Below, in pieces: positions 33,781 through 41,782 of a stretch of DNA of 64,000 bases; the stretch's first letter is position 1; the number at the start of each line of letters is the position of its first letter. The notes under the pieces are model-generated. The model saw only the letters and a list, made by a program, of their open reading frames with translations. It did no database searches and had not been told where the DNA came from. Source of the stretch: an uncultured Pseudokineococcus sp. (GTDB lineage Bacteria; Actinomycetota; Actinomycetes; Actinomycetales; Quadrisphaeraceae); assembly GCF_947499845.1 (NCBI RefSeq), contig NZ_CANMPM010000006.1, positions 124,001 to 188,000 of the forward strand, written 5' to 3'. The translations under genes and the position numbers were made by a program.

Positions 33781-34974
33781 TCAGCGCGCCTCGGGCGAGC
33801 CGAGCACGCGGCGGACGACGTGCGGGTCCGCGCCGGAGGTGGCCGCGTAGGTGAGCGCGACGCGACGGTCACGGGTCGCGAGGACGGCGTCGCGCAGCCC
33901 GGCGGACAGCTCGGCGTCCACGCGGCGCAGGAAGGGGGAGTCGGTGCCGCCCGCGCCGGCGAGCACCTCCCCGCCCCAGGCGTCGGCCGCCCCGACGGGG
34001 TCGCCGGCGCGCAGGCGCCGGCGGACGACGTCGACGTCGCTCGTGCACGGCAGCAGCAGCCGGTAGGGGCGCGAGCCGATCGCCCCGCCGAGCAGGGAGC
34101 GCAGGTGGCTGACCTCCGCCTTGAGGGTCGAGCGGCTCACGGGGGCGTCGCCGTAGACGGCGTCGTGGAGGGCGTCGGCGACCAGCCCGTCGGGGGACAG
34201 GGCGAGGACGGCGAGGACCTCCAGCTGGCGGCGGGTGAGGTGCAGCGGGCGCCCGTCGAGCTCGGCGCGCCCGGCACCGAGCAGGGAGAGCCGCAGCGCG
34301 CCGGCGGGGCGCGGGGCGCCCGCCCCGGAGCGCGCCGCCGCGGCCACCTCGTGGGACAGCAGCGCGGCCATGGCCCGCGCCGTCGTCAGGCCGAGGGGGT
34401 GCGAGCGCTCCCAGGTCGTCGACAGGTCCAGCACCCCGAGGGGGACGCCGTGCGGGTCCAGCACCGGGGCGGCCCAGCACACCCAGCCCTGCACGGCCGG
34501 GGCGTAGTGCTCGGCGGACCAGACGGTGGCCGGGCCGGCGGTGCGCAGGGCGAGGTCGAGGGCGTTGGTGCCGACGCTCGCCTCGTCCCAGCGGCCGCCG
34601 GCCACGAAGTTCACCCGTTCGGCGCGCTCGCGCATCACCCGGCCGCCGCAGGTCCACAGGATGCGGGCGCCCGGGTCCGTGACGGCGACGACGAGGTCGC
34701 CGTCGTCGGCGACGGCGCGCAGCTCCTCCTCGAGGACCCCGACGGCGCGCTGCAGGGGCGAGCTCCGCCACGCCTCCTCGGTGGCGGCCTCGTCGGACAG
34801 CGGGGCGGAGGAGAGGTCGTCGTCGACGGTGCGCAGGCTCCGCCGCCAGCTGGCGCGGATGACGTCGCGCACCGGCGTGGAGCCCGCCTCACCGGAGGCC
34901 GCCTCGACGAGGGCGCGCCCCCGCGCGCGCACGAGCTGCGCCCGGCGCTCCCGGGCGTCCGCTGCCGTGGTCAT
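33781..34974 (-). CDS. GAF-domain transcriptional regulator with C-terminal winged helix
   Basis: This 397-residue protein has an N-terminal region of the AcoR type ([18 protein letters not shown], then a GAF domain about 75-205 with [20 protein letters not shown] and [20 protein letters not shown]) and a C-terminal OmpR/SARP-like winged helix ([39 protein letters not shown]). It lacks the AAA+ domain of AcoR, so it does not use sigma-54. Such GAF regulators adjoin aldehyde dehydrogenase genes in actinobacteria and probably activate them in response to an alcohol or aldehyde. ATG 34974. It reads toward the aldehyde dehydrogenase gene on the same strand. Confidence 0.82.
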   Translation of the reverse strand: MTTAADARERRAQLVRARGRALVEAASGEAGSTPVRDVIRASWRRSLRTVDDDLSSAPLSDEAATEEAWRSSPLQRAVGVLEEELRAVADDGDLVVAVTDPGARILWTCGGRVMRERAERVNFVAGGRWDEASVGTNALDLALRTAGPATVWSAEHYAPAVQGWVCWAAPVLDPHGVPLGVLDLSTTWERSHPLGLTTARAMAALLSHEVAAAARSGAGAPRPAGALRLSLLGAGRAELDGRPLHLTRRQLEVLAVLALSPDGLVADALHDAVYGDAPVSRSTLKAEVSHLRSLLGGAIGSRPYRLLLPCTSDVDVVRRRLRAGDPVGAADAWGGEVLAGAGGTDSPFLRRVDAELSAGLRDAVLATRDRRVALTYAATSGADPHVVRRVLGSPEAR

Positions 34975-35198
34975 CGGCCGACCTCCGCACCCCGCGACCG
35001 TGCGGGAGCCGCACGGTACCGCCGCGTCGCCGCGCGACGGGGGCCTTCCCGGCGTCCTCCGCAGCACGTGCCCCACTTCGCCCCTGACGGCCCCGGAGCA
35101 GAGCGGACAGACCCACCATGTCGGGCACGTCGCCCTGTCAGGCACGGCGTCCGACGCCGACGAGCGACGCCCCCACCCGTCCACCCCAGGAGGAGCCC

Positions 35199-36851
35199 AT
35201 GGCCCGCACCACGCCCGCCACCCACCGCCGCACCCGACGGGCGGGCGCCTCGCTCGCCGTGGCCGCCGCGCTCGCCGCGGGGGCGGCCGCCTCGGCGGTC
35301 CCCGCGACGTCGTCCGCGCCGCCGCGCCCCCCGGCGCTGGGAGGGCTCGACCTCGACACCGCGGGCCTCACCGAGGTGAGCGCCGCGCTGGCGGAGGGAC
35401 GGACGACGTCGGCCCGCCTGGTGCGGGCCTACCTGCTGCGGATCGACGCCCTGAACAGCCGGGGGCCGGCGCTCAACGCCGTCCGCTCGGTCAGCACCGG
35501 CGCGGCGGCCCAGGCGCGCGCGCTCGACCGCGAGCGTCGGACGAGCGGGCCACGGGGTCCCCTCCACGGCGTCCCCGTGCTGCTCAAGGACAACATCGAC
35601 GTGGCGGGGCTGCCCACCACCGCGGGCTCCGTGGCCCTCGCCGGCAGCACGCCCGACCGGGACGCCTTCGTGACGGCGCAGCTCGAGGCGGCCGGGGCGA
35701 TCGTCCTCGGCAAGACCAACCTCACGGAGTTCGCCAACTTCATGACGACCGGGATGCCCGGCGGCTACAGCTCGCTCGGCGGGCAGGTGCTCAACCCGTA
35801 CGACACCTCGGACTCGCCCAGCGGGTCGAGCGCCGGGTCGGGCTCGGCGGCAGCCGCCGGGCTGGCCGCGGCGACGGTGGGCACGGAGACGTCGGGGTCG
35901 ATCCTGTCGCCCGCCCGGGCCAACAGCGTCGTGGGGATCAAGCCGACCGTCGGGCTCGTCAGCCGCAGCGGCATCGTGCCGATCTCGGCGACGCAGGACA
36001 CGGCCGGTCCGATGACGCGGTCCGTCGCCGACGCCGCGGCGCTCCTCACCGGCATGACCGGCGTCGACCCGGAGGACCCCGCGACCGCGGCGAGCGCCCC
36101 CTACGCCGGCACGGACTACACCGCGGCGCTGTCCACCGACGCGCTGGAGGGCGCCCGCCTCGGCTACGTGCCGGTCACGAGCGAGGTGCCGTCCGCCGCG
36201 GACCAGGTGTACCTCGACGCCCTCGACGTGCTGCGCGAGCAGGGGGCCGAGCTCGTCGAGGTCGAGGTGGGCGGCACGAGCGCGCCGAGCATCCTCACCT
36301 ACGAGTTCGAGCGGGACCTCGACGCCTACTTCTCCCGGCTGCCCGACGGGCCCGTCCGCTCCCTGGAGGACGTGATCGCCTACGACGAGGCGCATCCCCA
36401 GGAGGCCCTGAAGTTCGGGCAGCGGCTCCTCGAGGCCTCCGCCGCCGTGGACCTGTCCGACCCGGCCACCGCGGCGGCGTACGAGGCGGCCCGCGTCCAG
36501 GGGCTCGAGGAGACCCGGGCCGCCATCGACTCGGCGCTCCGGCGGCTGGACGACGACCCGTCGGACGACCTCGACGCCGTCGTGTCCGCCTCGAGGACGA
36601 CCGGCGTGGGCGCCCGGGCCGGCTACCCGTCCGTCATCGTCCCCGCGGGGTACACCCGCGACGTCGGGCGCGATCCCGTGGGCCTCGTCTTCCTCGGCTC
36701 GGCCTGGGAGGAGGCGGAGCTCATCGGCCTCGCCTCGGACTTCGAGGAGGCCGCCGACGCCTGGGCGCCGCCGACGGTGGTGAACCCGGCGGCCTTCCGC
36801 TGCACGGCGGTGGACCGCTCCTCGACGTACGAGGCCTCCTGCCCGCCGTGA
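35199..36851 (+). CDS. Exported amidase (amidase signature family)
   Basis: This 550-residue protein starts at ATG 35199 with AGGAGGA upstream. A signal peptide is evident (RRTRRAGASLAVAAALAAGA, then a run of Ala/Gly), so it is secreted or cell-wall associated. The amidase signature Ser-cisSer-Lys triad is present: Lys in LLKDNIDVAG, cis-Ser in the PSGSSAGSGSAAA loop and the nucleophile Ser in GTETSGSI. Enzymes of this group hydrolyse amides or peptidyl amides; the substrate is unknown. It stands alone between the GAF regulator (divergent) and serA (convergent). Confidence 0.93.
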   Translation: MARTTPATHRRTRRAGASLAVAAALAAGAAASAVPATSSAPPRPPALGGLDLDTAGLTEVSAALAEGRTTSARLVRAYLLRIDALNSRGPALNAVRSVSTGAAAQARALDRERRTSGPRGPLHGVPVLLKDNIDVAGLPTTAGSVALAGSTPDRDAFVTAQLEAAGAIVLGKTNLTEFANFMTTGMPGGYSSLGGQVLNPYDTSDSPSGSSAGSGSAAAAGLAAATVGTETSGSILSPARANSVVGIKPTVGLVSRSGIVPISATQDTAGPMTRSVADAAALLTGMTGVDPEDPATAASAPYAGTDYTAALSTDALEGARLGYVPVTSEVPSAADQVYLDALDVLREQGAELVEVEVGGTSAPSILTYEFERDLDAYFSRLPDGPVRSLEDVIAYDEAHPQEALKFGQRLLEASAAVDLSDPATAAAYEAARVQGLEETRAAIDSALRRLDDDPSDDLDAVVSASRTTGVGARAGYPSVIVPAGYTRDVGRDPVGLVFLGSAWEEAELIGLASDFEEAADAWAPPTVVNPAAFRCTAVDRSSTYEASCPP

Positions 36852-36858
36852 CCAGCGA

Positions 36859-36893
36859 CCGGGCCGGGGGTGCGCTCGTCGCCCCCGGCCCGG
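36859..36893. terminator. Bidirectional terminator between amidase and serA
   Basis: A perfect 12-bp stem (36859-36870 with 36882-36893) around an 11-nt loop lies between the convergent genes. Confidence 0.7.
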
Positions 36894-36908
36894 CTCCCGC
36901 GCCCGTCC

Positions 36909-38105
36909 TCAGACGACGAGCAGCCGCACCGTCTCCGGCATGGCGCGCAGGGCCTCGACGACCTCGGGCGTGACGCCGTCGGCGACGTCGGTGACGGCGT
37001 ATCCGAAGGCGCCGCGCGTGGTGAGCAGCTGCCCGTCGACGTTGACGCCGTGCTCGGCGAGCACGCGGTTGACGGTCGCCAGGACGCCGGGGACGTTGCG
37101 GTGGAGGTGGGCCAGGCGGGCCGACCCGGGCACGCGGTCGAGCGCGACGGCCGGCAGGTTGACGGACAGGCTCGTGCTGCCGGTGCGCAGGTAGTCGCGC
37201 AGCTTGGTGGCGACGAAGCGGCCGATGTCCTCCTGCGCCTCCTCCGTGGACCCGCCGATGTGCGGGGTGAGGATGACGTTGGGCAGGCCGCGCAGCGGCG
37301 AGGCGAAGGCGTCGCCGCGCTTCTTGGGCTCCTCCGGGAAGACGTCGACGGCCGCCCCGGACAGGTGGCCGCTCGTCACCGCGTCGGCGAGCGCGTCGTG
37401 GTCGAGCACGAAGCCGCGCGAGAGGTTGAGGAAGACGGCGCCCTCGCGCATCTGCGCCAGCTGCTCGCGGCCGAAGAAGCCGGCGTTGCCCGACCGCCCG
37501 TCGACGTGCAGCGTCACGACGTCGCTGTGGCGCAGGAGGCTCTCGAGGTCCGGCGCCCGGCGCGCGTTGCCGAGCGCCAGCTTCTCGGCGGTGTCGTAGT
37601 AGACGACGGACATGCCGAGGGCCTCGGCGACCACCGAGAGCTGGCTGCCGATGTTGCCGTAGCCGACGATGCCGAGCGTGCGGCCGCGGACCTCGTGGCT
37701 GCCCTCCGCCGACTTGTCCCAGACGCCCGCGTGCAGCGTCGAGTCCTTGACCGTCAGGCGGCGGGTCAGCGCGATGATCTCGGCGATCGCGAGCTCGACG
37801 ACGCTGCGGGTGTTGGAGAACGGCGCGTTGAAGACGGCGACGCCCCGCGCCGCCGCCGCGTCGAGGTCGATCTGGTTGGTGCCGATGCAGAAGGCGCCGA
37901 CGGCCTGCAGGCCGGGGGCCCGCGCGAGGACGCGCTCGGTGACCTGGGTCTTGGAGCGGATGCCGAGCACCGCCACGCCCTGCAGCGCCTCGACGAGCTC
38001 GTCCTCGTCCATCGCGCCGCCGTGCTCGACCGGCGTGACGCCGGAGCCGGCGAGGATGGTCGAGGCCTGGGGGTGCAGGTTCTCCAGCAGGAGCGCGCGA
38101 GCCAT
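36909..38105 (-). CDS. serA: D-3-phosphoglycerate dehydrogenase
   Basis: SerA catalyses the first step of serine synthesis, oxidising 3-phosphoglycerate with NAD. The 398-residue length and domain order (substrate/NAD domains plus one C-terminal ACT domain at about 325-398) match the E. coli-type enzyme rather than the longer two-regulatory-domain mycobacterial type. Visible are the NAD-binding GIVGYGNIGSQ, catalytic Arg in NLSRGFVLD, Glu in VFPEEPKKRG and His in LTPHIGGSTEEAQ. The ACT domain suggests feedback inhibition by serine. ATG 38105 was chosen because MARALLLENLHP gives the standard N-terminus; a GATGAT box sits 6 nt upstream. Confidence 0.95.
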   Translation of the reverse strand: MARALLLENLHPQASTILAGSGVTPVEHGGAMDEDELVEALQGVAVLGIRSKTQVTERVLARAPGLQAVGAFCIGTNQIDLDAAAARGVAVFNAPFSNTRSVVELAIAEIIALTRRLTVKDSTLHAGVWDKSAEGSHEVRGRTLGIVGYGNIGSQLSVVAEALGMSVVYYDTAEKLALGNARRAPDLESLLRHSDVVTLHVDGRSGNAGFFGREQLAQMREGAVFLNLSRGFVLDHDALADAVTSGHLSGAAVDVFPEEPKKRGDAFASPLRGLPNVILTPHIGGSTEEAQEDIGRFVATKLRDYLRTGSTSLSVNLPAVALDRVPGSARLAHLHRNVPGVLATVNRVLAEHGVNVDGQLLTTRGAFGYAVTDVADGVTPEVVEALRAMPETVRLLVV

Positions 38106-38257
38106 GCGCCGATCATCGCCGAGGGCCGCGCGGGGCCGTGGCGCGGGTCCGGACGCTGGACGCGCACGCGGGCGGTCGCCCGGGGAGGTGGTCCGCTCGG
38201 GGCCGTAGCCGTGGGCCACGATGGCGCCGTCCGCTCCCACGACCTCCGGAGGTCACC

Positions 38258-38296
38258 GTGACCGTCACCGCCCACGCCCTGCCCACGACGACGTGA
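38258..38296 (+). CDS. Possible 12-residue upstream ORF coupled to the PhnD-like gene
   Basis: GTG 38258 is preceded at 4 nt by GGAGGT, the best ribosome-binding site in the region. The frame reads VTVTAHALPTTT and stops at a TGA that overlaps the GTG of the next gene (GTGA, 38293-38296). It may be a leader peptide feeding ribosomes to the downstream start, which lacks its own Shine-Dalgarno sequence. It has no recognisable homologue and could be chance. Confidence 0.35.
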   Translation: MTVTAHALPTTT

Positions 38297-39333
38297 GGGG
38301 CCGCGACGTCGCCCGGTCGGGTGGCCCCGAGCTCGAGCCGTCCCTGCAGCACCCCTCCTCTGCTCCCGCGAGCCTCCCCGCCGCGCCCACCCGCCGGCGG
38401 CTGCTCGCCGGTCTCGGTGCCGGTCTGGGCGCCGCGGCGGCCGCCGGCGCCCTCGCCGCCTGCGGCGGCCGCACCTCACCGGTGTCCCCGGCCGCCGACC
38501 CCTCGCCCGCCGGTCCCTCAGCCCCGTCCGGCGGTGCCCTGACGATCGGCGCGATCCCGGACCAGGACCCCGAGGTCCTCCAGCGCCTCTACGGCCTCGT
38601 GGCCGACTCGATGGCGGAGGCCACCGGCCTCGCCGTCACCTACCGGCCCGTCACCGACTACGCCGCCGCGGTCTCGCTCTTCCGCACCGGCGACCTCGAC
38701 CTCGTGTGGTTCGGCGGCCTCACCGGGGTGCAGGCCCGGCGCCAGACGCCGGGCGCCGTCGTCGTCGCCCAGCGCGACATCGACGAGGACTTCCGCTCCG
38801 TCTTCGTCGTCAACGAGGCCACGGGCCTCGCCCCGTCGGAGGACCTCACCGAGCTCGCCGACCTGCGCTTCACCTACGGCAGCCAGACCTCGACGTCCGG
38901 CTTCCTCATGCCCGCCTCCTTCCTCACCGAGCAGGGGGTCGACCCGCGCGGCTTCCCCGGCGGCCCCGGCTACAGCGGCTCCCACGACGCGACGCTCCAG
39001 CTCGTCGCCTCCGGGAGCTACGAGGCCGGCGTGCTCAACGAGCAGGTGTGGGTGGCGCGCTCGGAGGCCGGGGAGGTCGACCCGGCCGTGCGGCTCTTCT
39101 CGCGGACGCCGCCGTACCACGACTACCACTGGCTGCTCGGCCCGGACGCGGTGGAGCGGCTGGGGGAGGACCTGCCCGAGCGGCTGCAGGACTACTTCCT
39201 CGGGCTGTCCGCCGACGACCCCGACGACGCCCGCGTGCTCGAGCTCTTCGGCGCCGGGTCCTTCGTCGAGGCCCGCGCGTCCGACCACGCCCAGATCGAG
39301 GCGGTCGGCGAGCAGCTCGGGCTGCTCCGCTGA
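38293..39333 (+). CDS. Phosphate/phosphite/phosphonate ABC transporter substrate-binding lipoprotein (PhnD-like)
   Basis: This roughly 346-residue periplasmic-binding-type lipoprotein has a twin-arginine-like signal (TRRRLLAGLGAGLGAAAAAG) ending in the lipobox LAAC. The mature part has features of the PhnD/PtxB family: TIGAIPDQDPEVLQRLYGLV, YAAAVSLFRTGDLDLVWFGG and FTYGSQTSTSGFLMPASF. It captures a phosphorus oxyanion (phosphonate, phosphite or phosphate) for the transporter encoded downstream. The start is uncertain: GTG 38293 overlaps a short upstream ORF, and ATG 38221 is also in frame. The signal core begins about 45 residues after GTG 38293, long even for a Tat signal. Confidence 0.85.
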   Translation: MRGRDVARSGGPELEPSLQHPSSAPASLPAAPTRRRLLAGLGAGLGAAAAAGALAACGGRTSPVSPAADPSPAGPSAPSGGALTIGAIPDQDPEVLQRLYGLVADSMAEATGLAVTYRPVTDYAAAVSLFRTGDLDLVWFGGLTGVQARRQTPGAVVVAQRDIDEDFRSVFVVNEATGLAPSEDLTELADLRFTYGSQTSTSGFLMPASFLTEQGVDPRGFPGGPGYSGSHDATLQLVASGSYEAGVLNEQVWVARSEAGEVDPAVRLFSRTPPYHDYHWLLGPDAVERLGEDLPERLQDYFLGLSADDPDDARVLELFGAGSFVEARASDHAQIEAVGEQLGLLR

Positions 39334-39350
39334 CCGGCGTCGACCCGGGC

Positions 39351-40094
39351 GTGCCGGCCGTCCGGCTGCGCGACGTCGAGGTCCGCCTCGGCCGCACCCG
39401 GGCCCTCGCCGGCGTCGACCTCGTCGTCGGCGCCGGCGAGCGGGTCGCCGTCGTCGGGTCCTCCGGGGCCGGCAAGTCCACGCTTCTGCGGCTGCTCACG
39501 GGGGCCGTGCGGCCGGCGACCGGGGCCGTGGAGGTGCTGGGGCACGACCTCGCCGGGCTGCCGGCGCGCGAGCTGCGCCGCCTGCGCGCCCGCGTGGGCA
39601 CCGTGCACCAGCACCTCGACCTCGTGGGCGCGCTGCGCGTGGTGCACGACGTCAACGCGGGACGCCTCGGCACGTGGCCGACGTGGCGCGCGGCCCTGTC
39701 GCTGCTGCGGCCGCAGGGCGTCCCCGAGGTCGTGGCCGCGCTCGCCGAGGTGGGGCTGGCCGACCGCCTCTACGACCGCACCGACCGGCTCTCGGGCGGG
39801 CAGCAGCAGCGGGTCGCCGTGGCGCGCGTCCTGCTCCAGCAGCCCGACCTCGTGCTCGCCGACGAGCCGGCCTCGGCGCTCGACCCCGCGCTGACCGACC
39901 GGACGATGCTGCTGCTCCGCGACGTCGTCGAGCGTCGGGGCGGGGCGCTGCTGGCCTCGCTGCACGACCCGGCGGTGGCACTGCGGCACTGCACCCGCGT
40001 GGTGGGTCTGGAGCAGGGGCGGGTCGTGCTCGACGCGCCGGTGCCGGCCCTGACGGCGGCCGACCTCGCCGCCTTCTACGGGGCGCCCCGGTGA
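39351..40094 (+). CDS. Phosphonate-type ABC transporter ATP-binding protein (PhnC-like)
   Basis: This 247-residue ABC ATPase has Walker A GSSGAGKST, Q-loop in GTVHQHLDLVG, signature LSGGQQQR, Walker B LVLADEPASALDP and H-loop SLHDP. The stretch after the Q-loop (NVNAGRLGTW-like, here DVNAGRLGTWPTWRAALSLL) is characteristic of PhnC. It powers uptake of the ligand bound by the upstream lipoprotein. GTG 39351 lies 17 nt after that gene's stop; the 3' end overlaps the permease start by 4 nt. Confidence 0.9.
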   Translation: MPAVRLRDVEVRLGRTRALAGVDLVVGAGERVAVVGSSGAGKSTLLRLLTGAVRPATGAVEVLGHDLAGLPARELRRLRARVGTVHQHLDLVGALRVVHDVNAGRLGTWPTWRAALSLLRPQGVPEVVAALAEVGLADRLYDRTDRLSGGQQQRVAVARVLLQQPDLVLADEPASALDPALTDRTMLLLRDVVERRGGALLASLHDPAVALRHCTRVVGLEQGRVVLDAPVPALTAADLAAFYGAPR

Positions 40095-41776
40095 GCGCCG
40101 GCTCGCGCGCCGGGGCCGCCGCCCCGGTCTGTGCCCCGGTCGGTGCCCCGGACGGGGCGCCGGCTGGTGGGGACGCCGGGCCGTCGGTGCCGCGGCTGCG
40201 TCGCTCGCGCGCCCGGTGGGCGTGGGGCGTCGGTGCGGGCGTCCTCCTCCTGTGGTCCCTCGCCGGAGCGGGCGTCTTCTCCGGCGAGGTCCTCAACCCC
40301 GCGGGCGCGCGCCAGCTCGCCCGCTTCGGCGCGGGCGCGCTCGCACCCGACCTCTCGCCGGACTTCCTGCGGCTCCTCCTCGGCAGCACGCTCGTCACCG
40401 TCGCCTACGCCGCCCTCGGTGCGGGGCTCGCCGTGGCGGCGGGCGCGCTCGGCGCCCCGCTGCTGACCCGCAGCTCCTGGGGGCGCCGCCGGACCGGCCG
40501 GCTGCTGGCCCGGGGCGCGGTCGCGGTGCCGCGCGGGCTGCACGAGGCGGTGTGGGGCCTGCTGCTGCTCAACGTCCTGGGCCTGGACCCCTGGGTCGGC
40601 GTCCTCGCCATCGCCGTCCCCTACGGCGCCGTGACGGCCAAGGTCTTCGCCGACCTCCTCGACGAGGCGCCCCGCGCGGCGCACGACGCGCTGGTCGCCG
40701 CCGGCGCCGGGCGCACCACGGCGCTGCTCTACGGGCTGTGGCCGCAGGCCGCCGGCGGCCTCCTCGCGTACGCCTTCTACCGCCTCGAGTGCGCGGTCCG
40801 CTCCGCCGTCGTCCTCGGCCTCATCGGGGCGGGGGGCCTGGGCTACCAGCTCTCGCTGTCCTTCACCTCGCTGCGGTGGGACCAGGTGTGGACCTGCGTC
40901 TACGCCCTGACGGCGGTGTGCGTGGCCGCCGTCGTCGCCGGTCGGGCCGTGCGCCGGCGGATCGCCGACCCCCCGGCCCCGCGGGGTGGTCGGCTGCGCC
41001 GCGACCGCGTCCTGGTGGTGGCCGGCGTCGCCGTGCCCGCCCTGGTGGCCTGGTCCGCGTGGTACCTGGCGGTCTCGCCCGCCGCGCTCGTCGACGACCG
41101 CGCCCGCGAGCAGCTGGCCCTGCTCGTCTCCGCCGCGTGGCCGCCGGACGTCTCGGGCCCCCTGCTCGTCGCGCTCGCCGGAGCGGCCGTGGTGACGGTG
41201 CAGACCTCCGTCGTGGCCGTCGCCCTGGCGACGGCGGGGGCCGTGCTCCTGGCCGGCCTCACGACCCGCCCGGCGCACCGCGTCGCGGTCCCGCGGGCCC
41301 TCGCCGGCGTCCTCGTGCGGACGGCGCTGCTCGTCCTGCGCGCGGTGCCCCCGCCGGTGTGGGCCCTCGTGCTCCTCTTCGTCCTGCGCCCCGGCGTCCT
41401 GCCGGGGGCGCTGGCGCTCGGCGTCTACACGCTCGGGGTGATGGGGCGGCTGACGGGCGAGGCCCTCGAGGAGCTGGACCGCCGGCCCGCCGACGCGCTC
41501 ACCGCGCTGGGGGCCTCGGGAGCCGCCGCGCGCCTCTACGGCGTCGCGCCCCGCGCCGTCGGACCGGTGCTCGCGCTCGCGCTGTACCGCTGGGAGGTCG
41601 CCGTCCGCGACACCGTGCTCGTCGGGCTCCTCGGCGCCGGCGGCCTCGGCGCCCTGCTCGCCCTCCAGCTGGCCGTCTTCGACTGGCCGGCGGTCACCAC
41701 GACGCTCGTCGTCGTCGTCGCGCTGACCCTCGCCGTGGACCTCGTCAGCGACCGCGCCCGCGCCGTCCTGCGCTGA
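40091..41776 (+). CDS. Fused double permease of the phosphonate-type ABC transporter (PhnE-PhnE)
   Basis: This 561-residue membrane protein contains two PhnE-like permease halves in one chain. The first (about 45-285) ends with GLIGAGGLGYQLSLSFTSLR and the second (about 310-555) with GLLGAGGLGALLALQLAVFD; both carry the cytoplasmic EAA-type loops (LDEAPRAAHDALVAAGAG and LDRRPADALTALGASG) that contact the ATPase. PhnE is normally a single-domain protein acting as a dimer. Start GTG 40091 overlaps the phnC-like stop. Phosphonate lyase or phosphite dehydrogenase genes are not nearby, so the ligand is undecided. Confidence 0.9.
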   Translation: MSAGSRAGAAAPVCAPVGAPDGAPAGGDAGPSVPRLRRSRARWAWGVGAGVLLLWSLAGAGVFSGEVLNPAGARQLARFGAGALAPDLSPDFLRLLLGSTLVTVAYAALGAGLAVAAGALGAPLLTRSSWGRRRTGRLLARGAVAVPRGLHEAVWGLLLLNVLGLDPWVGVLAIAVPYGAVTAKVFADLLDEAPRAAHDALVAAGAGRTTALLYGLWPQAAGGLLAYAFYRLECAVRSAVVLGLIGAGGLGYQLSLSFTSLRWDQVWTCVYALTAVCVAAVVAGRAVRRRIADPPAPRGGRLRRDRVLVVAGVAVPALVAWSAWYLAVSPAALVDDRAREQLALLVSAAWPPDVSGPLLVALAGAAVVTVQTSVVAVALATAGAVLLAGLTTRPAHRVAVPRALAGVLVRTALLVLRAVPPPVWALVLLFVLRPGVLPGALALGVYTLGVMGRLTGEALEELDRRPADALTALGASGAAARLYGVAPRAVGPVLALALYRWEVAVRDTVLVGLLGAGGLGALLALQLAVFDWPAVTTTLVVVVALTLAVDLVSDRARAVLR

Positions 41777-41782
41777 CGGGCC

